Below are positions 43,643 to 52,164 of a stretch of 64,000 bases of DNA, piece by piece. Position numbers and translations under genes: made by a program. Location of the stretch: contig JBCCRM010000025.1 in the NCBI GenBank assembly GCA_039513195.1, forward strand, positions 4,259 to 68,258, read 5' to 3'. How positions within the stretch are numbered: the first letter of the stretch is position 1; the number at the start of each line of letters is the position of its first letter. This DNA is from Thermohalobaculum sp039513195 (GTDB lineage Bacteria > Pseudomonadota > Alphaproteobacteria > Rhodobacterales > Rhodobacteraceae). The notes under the pieces were generated by a model that was given only the letters and a program-made list of their open reading frames with translations, ran no database searches and was not told the origin of the DNA.

Positions 43643-43668
43643 GAACGGCGACCTCTCTCGGAGGGTTC

Positions 43669-43774
43669 AGAGCGCTTTCCGACACGATTGCATGGGTTCT
43701 CGCGCCCTAAGAGACTGTTCGTGCACAGTTTCCCGACGCCAATCTCAGTCGGCTCGGCTGAAGGGTGCTCCAAG
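43669..43774. repeat. Dispersed intergenic repeat, copy 2
   Basis: Starts AGAGCGCTTTCCGACACGATTGC-like and ends with AAGGGTGCTCC. It aligns along its length with 8207-8313 and 52016-52120 but is more diverged, having lost the terminal CTAG. It begins 26 bases after the caspase-like gene. Confidence 0.7.
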
Positions 43775-43915
43775 CACTCATCGTCTAGCCGAGGCCGTAG
43801 GCCTGGGCAGTGCCCGACCGGCCCGTGCGGACAAGTGCTTTCAGCGCCATCATGGAGTCGGGCCCTGCACTCGTGCCGTCAGCAATCCTGAGACAGAGAG
43901 CCCGGATGGGTCAGG

Positions 43916-44479
43916 TCAGCGTAGTTTCCCAAAGCTCTGCCGCGCATCTGGGATCGGCAGGATCTCCGTGTCGATGAGCAGCGCGGTGATGTCTTCGCGG
44001 GCCGCCAGGACCGTGGCGTAAATCCACGGATACACCGGCGGCGTCTCGAAGATCGGTCGCGCCCGGTCAGCGCCTATCAGACTTTCCACCGCCACGATCT
44101 CCAACAGGTTCACCACTAAGTGGAGATAGATCGACGCCTCGTCCCGCGCGCGTTGCGAGGCTGGGCTCGGGACGTCCGGATACCGATGCCGGAGCGGTGC
44201 CATAGTCTCTTCCAACGCCGCGCTCCGGTGATCCGTCAGATACCAATGCATCTGCTCGTGGAGATACATCGCGAGGAACCGGTCCGCATCGCCTATCCAG
44301 GCGGTGCTGAGTGTGAGAACCGGGTGGGAATGCGGGATCTCGCCGGGCGCGATGCGTACCGCCTTCGTGAACTCGTACTGTGACAGGTCATGCGCCGCCC
44401 GGAGACGGTGAAGCATCGCCTCGGCGCGGGCTGCATTCTGCCGCGCAGTGCCGAGATCGGTGCTGACGGTCAGGGTCAT
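43916..44479 (-). CDS. HExxH-motif hypothetical protein
   Basis: A 187-residue soluble protein from the ATG at 44479; upstream codons to 44605 look non-coding. The centre reads MYLHEQMHWYLTDHRSAALEETM, with an HExxH zinc-protease-type motif and a downstream Glu pair. YEFTKAVRIAPGEIPHSHPVLTL precedes it, and RDEASIYLHLVVNLLEIVAVESLIG follows. No signal peptide is present. I do not recognise a named family. It could be a minimal metallopeptidase-fold protein. Confidence 0.65.
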   Translation of the reverse strand: MTLTVSTDLGTARQNAARAEAMLHRLRAAHDLSQYEFTKAVRIAPGEIPHSHPVLTLSTAWIGDADRFLAMYLHEQMHWYLTDHRSAALEETMAPLRHRYPDVPSPASQRARDEASIYLHLVVNLLEIVAVESLIGADRARPIFETPPVYPWIYATVLAAREDITALLIDTEILPIPDARQSFGKLR

Positions 44480-44623
44480 CCGAGCCTCCGTTCGTTCCTC
44501 ACACGGCGAGGCAGGTGGTGCCTGTCCGGCCCCAAAACGCGACCGGCGCGTGTCGGTGCGGGGCGAGCGCCGCCGCTCGGCCATGGTATCCGAGCGGCCT
44601 GACAAGAACAGGGGGCCGTCGCC

Positions 44624-45739
44624 ATGACCGATTTACCGGAGACAATGCGGGCCGTCGTGCTGACGGGGCATGGCGGGCTCGACAAGTTGGTGTACCGCGA
44701 GGACTGGCCGACCCCGCGCCCGGGGCCCGGCGAGGTGGTGATCAAGGTCGGCGCCTGCGGGCTCAACACCACCGACATCAACACCCGCACCGCCTGGTAT
44801 TCCGACAAGGTCACCGGCGCGATGACCGACGCGGGTGGCGCCGGCGGGTTTGCCGAAGCGGAGGCTGCGAAGGGCACTTGGGGTGGGCAGCCATTGACCT
44901 TTCCGCGGATCCAAGGCGCTGATGTGGCGGGCCGGATAGCTGCCGTGGGCGCTGGTGTCGATCCGGCCCGGATCGGCGAACGGGTGATTGTGGACCCGTG
45001 GCTTCTGGGCCTTGGCGATTGGAATAACCCCGCGAACACCGCCTATTTCGGTTCGGAATGCGATGGAGGCTTCGCCGAATACACTAAGGTCCGCTCCGAG
45101 AACGCCCTGAAGATCGAGAGTGCTCTCTCGGATGCCGAACTCGCGGCGCTGCCCTGTACGCTCCACACCGCCGAGACGTTGGTCATGCGCACCGAACCGG
45201 TGCCGGGGGAGACGGCGGTCATCGCCGGAGCGTCCGGCGGGGTTGGGACCGCGGCGGTGCAGTTGGCGAAGCTGCGCGGCGCGCGCGTCCTTGGCATTGC
45301 GAAGGCCGCAAAGGCCCAGACGCTGCTGGATCTCGGCGCCGATGCGGTGGTCGACCGGGAAGCACCGGATCTCACGGCGGCGATCCGCGAGGCGGCAGGC
45401 GGTCCGGTGGACGTTGCGATCGATGTGGTCGGCGGGCCCATGTTCATGCCGCTTCTGGAGGCGCTTCGCCATGGCGGGCGCTACGCGGCGTCCGGCGCCA
45501 TTGCAGGCCCGATGGTCGAGGTAAACCTCCGCACCTTCTACTATCGCGACCTACAGCTCCGCGGGGCGACCATCACGCCGCCCGGCACTATGGCGCGGCT
45601 GGTCAAAGTGGTGGAGCGTGGGCAGATTCAGCCGATGCTGGCGGCAACTTTTCCGCTGAAGGATCTGGCCAAGGCGCAGGAGGCATTCCTGGAGAAGCGC
45701 CATGTCGGTAACATGGTGCTGACCGTTGAGGGAGCCTGA
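44624..45739 (+). CDS. MDR-family NAD(P)-dependent oxidoreductase
   Basis: A 371-residue medium-chain dehydrogenase/reductase. A GroES-like N-domain (IKVGACGLNTTDINTRTAWY, FPRIQGADVAGRIAAVG) precedes a Rossmann domain with AVIAGASGGVGTAAVQLAKLRGARVLGIA. The four-cysteine structural zinc lobe of classic alcohol dehydrogenases is absent, so it is closer to quinone oxidoreductases or zinc-free MDR enzymes. The substrate is unknown. A decayed enolase-superfamily fragment follows at once, hinting at a former catabolic pair. Confidence 0.8.
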   Translation: MTDLPETMRAVVLTGHGGLDKLVYREDWPTPRPGPGEVVIKVGACGLNTTDINTRTAWYSDKVTGAMTDAGGAGGFAEAEAAKGTWGGQPLTFPRIQGADVAGRIAAVGAGVDPARIGERVIVDPWLLGLGDWNNPANTAYFGSECDGGFAEYTKVRSENALKIESALSDAELAALPCTLHTAETLVMRTEPVPGETAVIAGASGGVGTAAVQLAKLRGARVLGIAKAAKAQTLLDLGADAVVDREAPDLTAAIREAAGGPVDVAIDVVGGPMFMPLLEALRHGGRYAASGAIAGPMVEVNLRTFYYRDLQLRGATITPPGTMARLVKVVERGQIQPMLAATFPLKDLAKAQEAFLEKRHVGNMVLTVEGA

Positions 45740-45873
45740 AGATCGGTGCGATCACGATCTATGAAGCGCGTCTGCCGCAAGTGGATGGCAGTTATGGCTG
45801 GGGCCGGGGCAGCGCCATAACGCTTGCGCAAACCACCGTCTTGGTCGTCGAAACCGATGTCGCCCTGGCCGGT
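45739..45873 (+). pseudogene. N-terminal fragment of a mandelate racemase/muconate lactonizing-type gene
   Basis: The frame starting at 45739 reads KIGAITIYEARLPQVDGSYGW, then GRGSAITLAQTTVLVVETDVALAG. This is the N-terminal strand pattern of enolase-superfamily enzymes (ITxYxxxLP, STVVxVETDxGLxG). Homology then stops and about 300 codons are missing. It lacks a start codon and overlaps the stop of the MDR gene. It is a deletion remnant; the sequence then runs without recognisable coding to pqqA. Confidence 0.65.
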
Positions 45874-45986
45874 AGGCTATGCCATGAGGCGGGAGAGCGG
45901 CGGACCTGCGAGAGATCGGGCTGGACAGGACGCCCTCGGCCCGGCACGCTACGCGCACGATGAAAACCGATCAGGAGGAGACGGCC

Positions 45987-46076
45987 ATGGCTTGGACCAC
46001 CCCGCGCATCGACGAGTACACCTGCGGCATGGAAATCAACATGTATTTCGCCGCTGAGGACGACAGCCGCGACTGA
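45987..46076 (+). CDS. pqqA: PQQ precursor peptide PqqA
   Basis: A 29-residue peptide that donates the glutamate and tyrosine cross-linked to make pyrroloquinoline quinone. It starts MAWTTPRIDEYTCGM and has the essential CGMEINMY, with Glu and Tyr at the required three-residue spacing. The acidic tail AAEDDSRD is slightly different from the usual. AGGAGG lies ten bases before the ATG. pqqB follows after a hairpin. Confidence 0.92.
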   Translation: MAWTTPRIDEYTCGMEINMYFAAEDDSRD

Positions 46077-46088
46077 TTGCAGGGGCCC

Positions 46089-46105
46089 GGCCCGGCGCCG
46101 GGTCC
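46089..46105 (+). terminator. GC-rich dyad between pqqA and pqqB
   Basis: GGCCCGGCGCCGGGTCC is a near-perfect palindrome 13 bases after the pqqA stop. Similar hairpins in other pqq operons make pqqA mRNA more abundant than the enzyme genes. It has no clear U-run (only CTTATT follows). Confidence 0.45.
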
Positions 46106-46123
46106 TTATTCTGGCCGGGTGCG

Positions 46124-47026
46124 ATGGGCTTGCGCTCCATCATTTTGGGAGCAGCGGCGGGCGGAGGCTTGCCGCAATGGAATTGTGCGTGCCCGAATTG
46201 CGCGGCCGCCCGCTCGGGCGAGATCCCGCCCCAGACCCAGTCCTCGCTCGCCGTCAGCGTTGATGGTACCGACTGGGCCCTTTTAAACGCCTCTCCCGAT
46301 ATCGGCCTGCAGCTGCGCAGCACCCCGGCGCTGCACCCCAGCGGACAGAGGACGATCCCCGTCAGCACGGTTCTGCTGACAAATGGCGACATCGACCATG
46401 TGGCGGGCCTGCTGACCCTGCGGGAGAAGACGGCGTTTCGCCTGGTGATGACACCAGAGATCGCGAGTGTGATCGCGGCTAATCCGATTTTCTCTGCGCT
46501 GGACAGCGATTTGGTAGCACGGGTTGAGATTGGCCTAGACGAAGATTTCGACCTTCTCCGCGGGCTGACGGCGCGGTTGTTCCCGGTGCCAGGCAAAGTG
46601 CCTCTCTATATGGAGGGCGCGGAAGCGAACCTGGTTACAGATTTGGAGGGGGAGCAAACCGTCGGCGTCGAGCTGTCCGACGGCGCGGCGCGCGCCTACT
46701 ATATCCCCGGCTGCGCGCGGCTCACGTCCCGGCTGCGAGAGCGGCTTGAGGGGGCGGATCTGCTGTTCTTCGACGGCACGCTCTGGACCGATGACGAGAT
46801 GATCCGCCTCGGTCTCGGCAAGAAGACGGGCGGCCGGATGGGCCACATCTCCATGAGCGGCGCGACGGGGTCGATAGAAGCGTTCAAAAATCTCGATATC
46901 GGGCGCAAAATCTTCGTCCACATGAACAATTCTAATCCCGTCTTGAACCCGGCCGCGCCGGAGCGGCGGGAGGCGGAAGCAGCGGGGTGGGAGATCGGGC
47001 AGGACGGGATGGCCGTCTCGATCTGA
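46124..47026 (+). CDS. pqqB: PQQ biosynthesis protein PqqB
   Basis: A 300-residue MBL-fold protein of PQQ biosynthesis, proposed to hydroxylate the cross-linked peptide. The signature is LGAAAGGGLPQWNCACPNC with the zinc-binding cysteines. TQSSLAVSVDGTDWALLNASPDI, LLTNGDIDHVAGLLTLRE (the altered MBL motif of PqqB) and the C-terminal KIFVHMNNSNPVLNP are also typical. All family signatures are intact. No pqqC, pqqD or pqqE follows; glycan-type genes do. Confidence 0.95.
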   Translation: MGLRSIILGAAAGGGLPQWNCACPNCAAARSGEIPPQTQSSLAVSVDGTDWALLNASPDIGLQLRSTPALHPSGQRTIPVSTVLLTNGDIDHVAGLLTLREKTAFRLVMTPEIASVIAANPIFSALDSDLVARVEIGLDEDFDLLRGLTARLFPVPGKVPLYMEGAEANLVTDLEGEQTVGVELSDGAARAYYIPGCARLTSRLRERLEGADLLFFDGTLWTDDEMIRLGLGKKTGGRMGHISMSGATGSIEAFKNLDIGRKIFVHMNNSNPVLNPAAPERREAEAAGWEIGQDGMAVSI

Positions 47027-47116
47027 CCCGCTGCGGTGCGGCTTGCCCCGTAGCGGGGCGGCGACTAGTCTCCGCCGCCGCAGTCAAAGCCGCCGAGAGT
47101 CCCGAGAGCCGCCGCC

Positions 47117-48217
47117 GTGAGCCCAGACCCCGCCGCAATGCTGGATATGCCGGACCGGATCGACCGGATCGTCTTCACCGGTGATCTGCTGCGGGTCGAT
47201 GACCGGCGCGCGGCACGCGGGCTCAACCCGGATCGTGGCGAGGTCGCGTGGCTGAACGCGCTGATGGCGCCGGTTCTTTGTGACGTCCTGGATCTGCCAG
47301 CGGTGACCGTGCTGCTCGACGAAGTGACGGCGCCGGTCCGCCGCCAGGACGTCTATGCCATGCATGGGGTCGAGTTCACGGCGCAGGGCTGGGCCTGGTT
47401 CTACGACCGCCCGCTGTTGGCGGAGGCGGAGGCGGTGCTGGCGCCGCTCTTCGACGATGCGCTCGCGGTAGCCTTTGCGGCGCCCCCCTATTTGCGGCGG
47501 CTGTGGCAGGCCCGCGATGTCCCTTTTATCGACTTTGCCCTGCATCCGATCCGGTTCCTGGCGGACGATCTTCTGGGGTTGCGCAGCAATCTGGCACCTG
47601 TGGCTGCCGCACTGCAGGGGCATGTCCTGGCGGCGTCGACCCTGGCGCTGCCGATCCGGCTGTTGCAGGCGCAGGCGCGCTTGCATCTCGGCCCGGTGCC
47701 GGAGGCGGGATCGGTGCTTTTCCTGGGGCAAGACAGCCGGTCGGCCCCGTTGATTGCGGAGGGACGGCTGGCCGGGCTTGCCGATCTGCGACTTGCGCTC
47801 GTGGCGGCCGCGTCGCGCTACGGCAGCGCCTATTTCCACGCTGACCCAGTGGCAGACGATCCGGCGCTTTACGCCATGGTTGAAGCCATCCCGCGGGTGG
47901 AGTGGCTCACCGGCGATCTGCATGGCATCCTCGCGTCCGGCCGTCTCGCGAAGGTCGAAAGCCTGTCCGCGCCGGCGCTGATGGAGGCGGCGTTGTTGGG
48001 GCTGGAGACCGCCCGCCTCCTGCCTGGGGAGGCGGAGGCGGCCGGCCCCGGGGCGACGATCACGGCCGAGCGCTATGCGCCGATGCTGCCCGGGATCCTG
48101 GCGCCGCAAGTGTGGAGCGATGCTTTCCAGGGCGTGGCCGGCGCAGGCGGCGCGCCGGATCTGGCCGCAGGTCTGCTCCGCCAGTCCCGCTGGGCGTTGG
48201 AGGCAGCCCGTGTCTGA
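47117..48217 (+). CDS. Putative surface-polysaccharide protein (unrecognised glycosyltransferase-like)
   Basis: A 366-residue soluble protein from a GTG at 47117. It has no signal peptide or membrane segment. RIDRIVFTGDLLRVDDRR at the start and RRQDVYAMHGVEFT recur in alphaproteobacterial cell-surface proteins. The late VEWLTGDLHGILASGRLAKVESLSAPALMEAALLGLETA resembles the donor-site region of KpsC/LipB-like capsule transferases, in which a Ser and a following helix recognise the nucleotide sugar. That similarity is weak. Its last bases overlap the next glycosyltransferase, so they act together, probably on a surface glycan. Confidence 0.5.
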   Translation: MSPDPAAMLDMPDRIDRIVFTGDLLRVDDRRAARGLNPDRGEVAWLNALMAPVLCDVLDLPAVTVLLDEVTAPVRRQDVYAMHGVEFTAQGWAWFYDRPLLAEAEAVLAPLFDDALAVAFAAPPYLRRLWQARDVPFIDFALHPIRFLADDLLGLRSNLAPVAAALQGHVLAASTLALPIRLLQAQARLHLGPVPEAGSVLFLGQDSRSAPLIAEGRLAGLADLRLALVAAASRYGSAYFHADPVADDPALYAMVEAIPRVEWLTGDLHGILASGRLAKVESLSAPALMEAALLGLETARLLPGEAEAAGPGATITAERYAPMLPGILAPQVWSDAFQGVAGAGGAPDLAAGLLRQSRWALEAARV

Positions 48218-49901
48218 CGCACCGCTCCTCCTCGACCTGACCGATCTGATCACGCACCGGCACGCGAAGTCGCCGTCGCTGGACCTCCTCCTCGGCCACC
48301 GCTACGCGGTCCATGCGGCGTCGAAGCCGGCAGAGAGCCGCGTCTTCGCCATGGCGGGTCTGCGGGGCCTCACGGTGTTGCCGGACCGGGAGGTGGCCAG
48401 TTTGCTCGTCGATCTCGATGCCCGTTGGCTGCGGGGCGTCCGGCCGCTGCAAAGCCCAGGGATCGCGCGGTTGGAGCTTATGCTGGAGGACCCCGCCGAT
48501 CTCTCGGCCGGGACCGTGGAGGAACGGCGCCGTCTCGCCGACCATGCAGGCGCCTGGGTGTGGCTGGGCCCCGGATTGGCGGAAAGTCGGGTCGGGAGCG
48601 CGGCGGGATCGCTGTTGCAGCGGAAGGCGCTTCGCGCGGCGGTCCTGCGGTGGTGCGAAGTCACGGCGCTCGACAGCCCCGGTTTTGGGCCGCCGCCGCG
48701 GGCGGAGCGGCCGATCGCCGACGTCTTCGCCTCGGTTCCCTGCGCGCTGATTGCCCAAAGCGACAACCTGGCGCGGCGCATCGCGGGTCTGACCGAAAGA
48801 GCAGTGCCGCATGTGCTGCCGCCAGGTCCGCTGTTCCCGACGGCGCCGGAGGCCGCCGATGGGCCGCCCATATTCGCCGCCTTCGGGCCGGTTACCGCTG
48901 CCTCCAACCTCACGGCGCTGTTGACCGCGTGGCGCCAGATGGCCGAACGGCGCGGGCTTGCCAACACGCCTAAGTTGGAAATCCTCGGGCCCCGCTGCCC
49001 ATCGGCGCCCAGTGCGGCGGCCTTGCTGGACCGATGCCCGGCGCTGGCGGTGCCGGTGATGGAAAGGCCGCAGCCGACGCTCAGGGAGATGGCTGCCACC
49101 CTCGACCGGACGACGGCGGTGCTGGCGCCGGACCTGGCTTCGGACTGGCCTCTGCCGGTTGCCGAGGCGGTGGCCCGTGGCGTGCCGGTTGTCGCCGCCG
49201 ATTTGCCGGAGATGCGGGAGGCCGGGGGCGCGGCGCCGACCTATCTCTCGCCAGTCGCAATGGACCGATGGTTGGCGGAGATAGCCCGCCTGGAGGATCT
49301 GCCGCGGGAGGCGGGCCACCCGCCACGGCGCAATCCGCAACCCTCGCCGGGATGGGACGCGCATCTGGCCTCGTTAGACGAGCTTGTGCGATGCCTCGCA
49401 GCGCAGACCGGGGATCGTCGGGCGCCGCCCCCGCCTGGGGAGCGGTTGGCCGTGCAGCCGCCTATTCCCGCCGCGGAAACGCTGCTACCCGTCCGTCCGC
49501 CGCTGGAGCCGGCCAAAGCCCTAATCGATAGCGCCGATAGCCGCCGCGACCTTGGTGATTTTGCCGCGGCGGCGGAGGGGTATGCGGGTGCCCTCCGCCA
49601 CGACCCCAATGTTGCTGCCCATTGGGTGCAGCTCGGCCACATGCTCAAAGAGATCGGCGGCTTCGACGGGGCCGAGGCGTGCTACCGGAAGGCACAGGCG
49701 CTGACGCCTGATGACCCGGACCTGGACCTGCAGATGGGCCATTTAGCCAATCGCCGCGGCCGCCCGGGCAACGCCCTGGAACTCTACCACCTGGCGCTGG
49801 CGCGGGCGCCGCATGATGCGGAGATCGCCCATCACATTGCCGAGACAGAACGCCGCTTCGCCCTCCTTTTCGGTGCCGAAACGGGGTCGCAGCCCGATTG
49901 A
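48210..49901 (+). CDS. GT4-like glycosyltransferase with C-terminal TPRs
   Basis: A 563-residue protein from the GTG at 48210, overlapping the preceding gene. The first 410 residues look like a GT-B glycosyltransferase, with a late donor site (VLAPDLASDWPLPVAEAVARGVPVVAADLPEMREAGG) of the GT4 type, where an acidic residue and a loop hold the nucleotide. A Pro-rich linker (about 415-455) leads to TPR repeats (about 460-560; AHWVQLGHMLKEIGGFDGAEACYRKA). The upstream in-frame codons to 48075 lie inside the neighbour. It parallels the TPR glycosyltransferase at 5257-6639. Confidence 0.7.
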   Translation: MSDAPLLLDLTDLITHRHAKSPSLDLLLGHRYAVHAASKPAESRVFAMAGLRGLTVLPDREVASLLVDLDARWLRGVRPLQSPGIARLELMLEDPADLSAGTVEERRRLADHAGAWVWLGPGLAESRVGSAAGSLLQRKALRAAVLRWCEVTALDSPGFGPPPRAERPIADVFASVPCALIAQSDNLARRIAGLTERAVPHVLPPGPLFPTAPEAADGPPIFAAFGPVTAASNLTALLTAWRQMAERRGLANTPKLEILGPRCPSAPSAAALLDRCPALAVPVMERPQPTLREMAATLDRTTAVLAPDLASDWPLPVAEAVARGVPVVAADLPEMREAGGAAPTYLSPVAMDRWLAEIARLEDLPREAGHPPRRNPQPSPGWDAHLASLDELVRCLAAQTGDRRAPPPPGERLAVQPPIPAAETLLPVRPPLEPAKALIDSADSRRDLGDFAAAAEGYAGALRHDPNVAAHWVQLGHMLKEIGGFDGAEACYRKAQALTPDDPDLDLQMGHLANRRGRPGNALELYHLALARAPHDAEIAHHIAETERRFALLFGAETGSQPD

Positions 49902-49970
49902 GCATGGTCGCGTGCTTGCATCGTGGCGAGGGCGGCAGTAACGGTATCCCCGCCTCAGGACGCCTCCGGC

Positions 49971-50046
49971 GCCGGCTTAGCTCAGTTGGTAGAGCAGCGC
50001 TCTTGTAAAGCGAAGGTCGTGGGTTCGAGTCCCTCAGCCGGCACCA
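49971..50046 (+). tRNA. tRNA-Thr (anticodon TGT)
   Basis: GCCGGCT at the start pairs with AGCCGGC at the end, followed by A-CCA. The D-loop AGTTGGTAGA, a CTTGTAA anticodon loop giving TGT and the T-loop TTCGAGT are all standard. The CCA end is encoded. AT-rich sequence and a decayed insertion sequence follow directly, so this may have been an integration hot spot. Confidence 0.97.
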
Positions 50047-50263
50047 TCTCAACTCGATAACATAATGATTTTGAAATAATAATTTGCCCCTTCACCAATC
50101 TATTCTCTCCAACAGTTCCACCGACCATTCCTCGCCGAGATCGCTGCGAGGACTGACGCGCCGACAGGAATGGTGTGTTGGAGCATAACGACCCAAGTTT
50201 GGGCTGTCCGCATCGAGTGGTCCGGGTGAGGTGTGGGTGCATGACCCACCGGGACCGCGGCTT

Positions 50264-50410
50264 CGTAGAATGGGGCAGGTCTGCGGCGACTCTGTCGTTG
50301 CCACAGCTCTCCTCGACCGCCTCCTCCATCATGCCGTCGTCGTCCAGATGGAAGGCGCGAGCTACCGGCCTGATCCCACGCGGATCCCAGTTGCGAGCAC
50401 GTCCGCGAGA
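50264..50410 (+). mobile_element. Remnant of IS21-family helper gene istB (3' end)
   Basis: In one frame from about 50264 the sequence reads RRMGQVCGDSVVATALLDRL and then LHHAVVVQMEGASYR. It closely matches the C-terminal end of IstB (FGDxVVATALLDRLLHHAVVVQIEGASYRLR). The frame then drifts. No istA, no upstream istB AAA domain and no clear terminal inverted repeats remain. The rest of 50047-50560 is AT-rich near the tRNA and holds nothing else I recognise. Confidence 0.7.
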
Positions 50411-50560
50411 GCGTTCCAACCAGGCCGCCGCCGGCTCCGAAACGCCGCGGCCGACGGCCCAAAAAACAGGAGCCTCCATCGCTGCACCCGCTGGTTACCG
50501 AACCCGCCAGGTGGGGATGTGCGCTCCGCTCCTCCGGGGAAATTGGATCGGCATTGACAT

Positions 50561-51409
50561 TCAGTCGACAGTTTCTGCCAACCGGCCGATCCAACGCGGT
50601 GTTTCGCGGGCGTCGACCGTTGCCTCTCGGATCAGCCAGTCGAAATGCGTCGACAGGAGGCTGAGGCGGCTCGGCTCTCGGAACGCAAGGTAGAAGCGCC
50701 CAACATAGATGACGCCCATCAGCGGGCCGAAGAGGGTGACGGGGGCCGAGAAGACGCGGCGCGCGTCGAAGAGATGGATGCGGAGCGAGGGATAGAGGGC
50801 CTCGGCGGTCTCCGACAAACGCTGCGTCTGCTCGCGGCGCGCGGCGCGATCCAGCCCCTGCCAGTAGCCGGTGCCCTGGGCAAAGGCCTCCAGCTCTTGA
50901 TAGGGCATCGCAATCTCGTATTCGGTGGCATCGCTCCGCAGCCAGTCGAGATTGTCCTGCATGGCGCGCACGGCCTGGTCGGGCGTCTTGCCGAGGAAGG
51001 CCGCGTATTCCCAACGCATCACCGCCTCCGTCTTTAGGACGTCAGGCAGCGTAGCGGGGACATGGCGGATCTTGTAGCCGCTCGCCTCGCGATGCCAGTC
51101 GAGCAGCTGCGCATCGGCCGAGGTGCGTGCAGCCTCCGTGACCCGCAAGGCGGCTTCGATCACGTCGCCGGGTCTCTCCGGACGCTCGGTGAGGCCGAGC
51201 AGCCAATCGGCGCTCACCTCCAGGGCAGCGGCACAGCCGGCGGCGAGATGGGCGTTCGGCAACCGGGCTGTGTCCGGGTCCAGCATTTGCGAGATGGTGG
51301 AGCGGTTGACACCGGTTGTGCGCGCCAAAGCGCTGAGATTGAACTGCTTGTCGGCCATCGCGAGGGCGAGCCTGTCGCGGAACATCGCGGCGCGAGCGCG
51401 TTTGTCCAT
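50561..51409 (-). CDS. XRE-family helix-turn-helix transcriptional regulator
   Basis: A 282-residue regulator. Residues about 12-62 form a Cro/C1-type helix-turn-helix (ALAMADKQFNLSALARTTGVNRSTISQML). The rest is a 200-residue domain with no known motif, including LPDVLKTEAVMRWEYAAF and LFGPLMGVIYVGRFYLAFREPSRLSLLSTHFDWLIREATVDAR. This length and layout occur in alphaproteobacterial regulators where the C-terminus probably senses a ligand. It is divergent from the DUF2061 gene with 120 bases between. Confidence 0.8.
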   Translation of the reverse strand: MDKRARAAMFRDRLALAMADKQFNLSALARTTGVNRSTISQMLDPDTARLPNAHLAAGCAAALEVSADWLLGLTERPERPGDVIEAALRVTEAARTSADAQLLDWHREASGYKIRHVPATLPDVLKTEAVMRWEYAAFLGKTPDQAVRAMQDNLDWLRSDATEYEIAMPYQELEAFAQGTGYWQGLDRAARREQTQRLSETAEALYPSLRIHLFDARRVFSAPVTLFGPLMGVIYVGRFYLAFREPSRLSLLSTHFDWLIREATVDARETPRWIGRLAETVD

Positions 51410-51530
51410 TTTAGAGGGTTTTGTCGATTATAATCATCATACTTGGTATTTTGTCGCTCGAAGACAGAATGCACAACATTGGCAAGTCCTGCTAGCCCTG
51501 CCGTCATTGGAGTTGAGCAAGGACAAAGCG

Positions 51531-51740
51531 ATGGAAAAGACGGAGCGCACGATCGCGAAGGCTGTGAGCTGGCAGCTTTTGGGTCTGGGGGTCATGGCGC
51601 TGATTGGCTATGCGATAACCGGATCTGTTGCCCAAAGCGGCGCTTTGGCGGCCGTCACCTCGGCTGTCGGGTTCGTCAGCTATGTCGTTCATGAGCGGGT
51701 TTGGGCGAGGATTGGCTGGGGCCGCGGGCAGAGACCGTGA
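51531..51740 (+). CDS. DUF2061 small membrane protein
   Basis: A 69-residue protein from the ATG at 51531. The pattern is the DUF2061 family: KTERTIAKAVSWQLLGLGVMALIGYAITGS, a second hydrophobic stretch (SGALAAVTSAVGFVSYVVHERVWARIGWG) and a short basic tail. Two membrane helices are expected. Function unknown; relatives sit near cysteine or sulfate genes in other species. Confidence 0.85.
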   Translation: MEKTERTIAKAVSWQLLGLGVMALIGYAITGSVAQSGALAAVTSAVGFVSYVVHERVWARIGWGRGQRP

Positions 51741-52015
51741 TGGATATGCCCCAAGAGAACAGCAGAATTTCCCGTCAGTGCCGTCGTCGAAGACGGCTTT
51801 CACGTCCTGGGTAGGAGTTCATTGGTTCGGCGGCACCGCCATTCGCTGTGTGCGGCACCCTAAGGTGGGGCAGTGAAATCTGGATCGTAACGCTTTGGGA
51901 AACGCGCTGGCGCACGGGATGGTCGCATGCCGAGCCGTCATGCCGAGCGACCATGCGTGTCGCCGCATCGATAGTGCCGTTGCCGAGCGTCACGGCCTTC
52001 GCCCGTGCCGGCACG

Positions 52016-52120
52016 AGAGCGCTTTCCGACCCGATTGCATCGGTTCTCGCGCTCTCAGGTATTGTTTGCGCCAATTTTCCCGATGCCAATCTGGTTCAGA
52101 TCAGCTGTAACATGCGCTAG
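52016..52120. repeat. Dispersed intergenic repeat, copy 3
   Basis: AGAGCGCTTTCCGACCCGAT through CCAATCTGGTTCAGATCAGC to CATGCGCTAG. It is close to copy 1 (8207-8313) over most of its length, including the CCGATTGCATCGG dyad, and keeps a final CTAG. The 51741-52015 flank has no recognisable gene. Confidence 0.78.
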
Positions 52121-52164
52121 CGGCCGTAAGTCAGCTGGGCCGCGCCGCTGTTATCCAGCCGGGA

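Noticed and set aside
49982..50479. A minus-strand frame running through tRNA-Thr
   Set aside because: It reads through a clear tRNA gene and opposite the istB remnant, so it cannot be a real protein.
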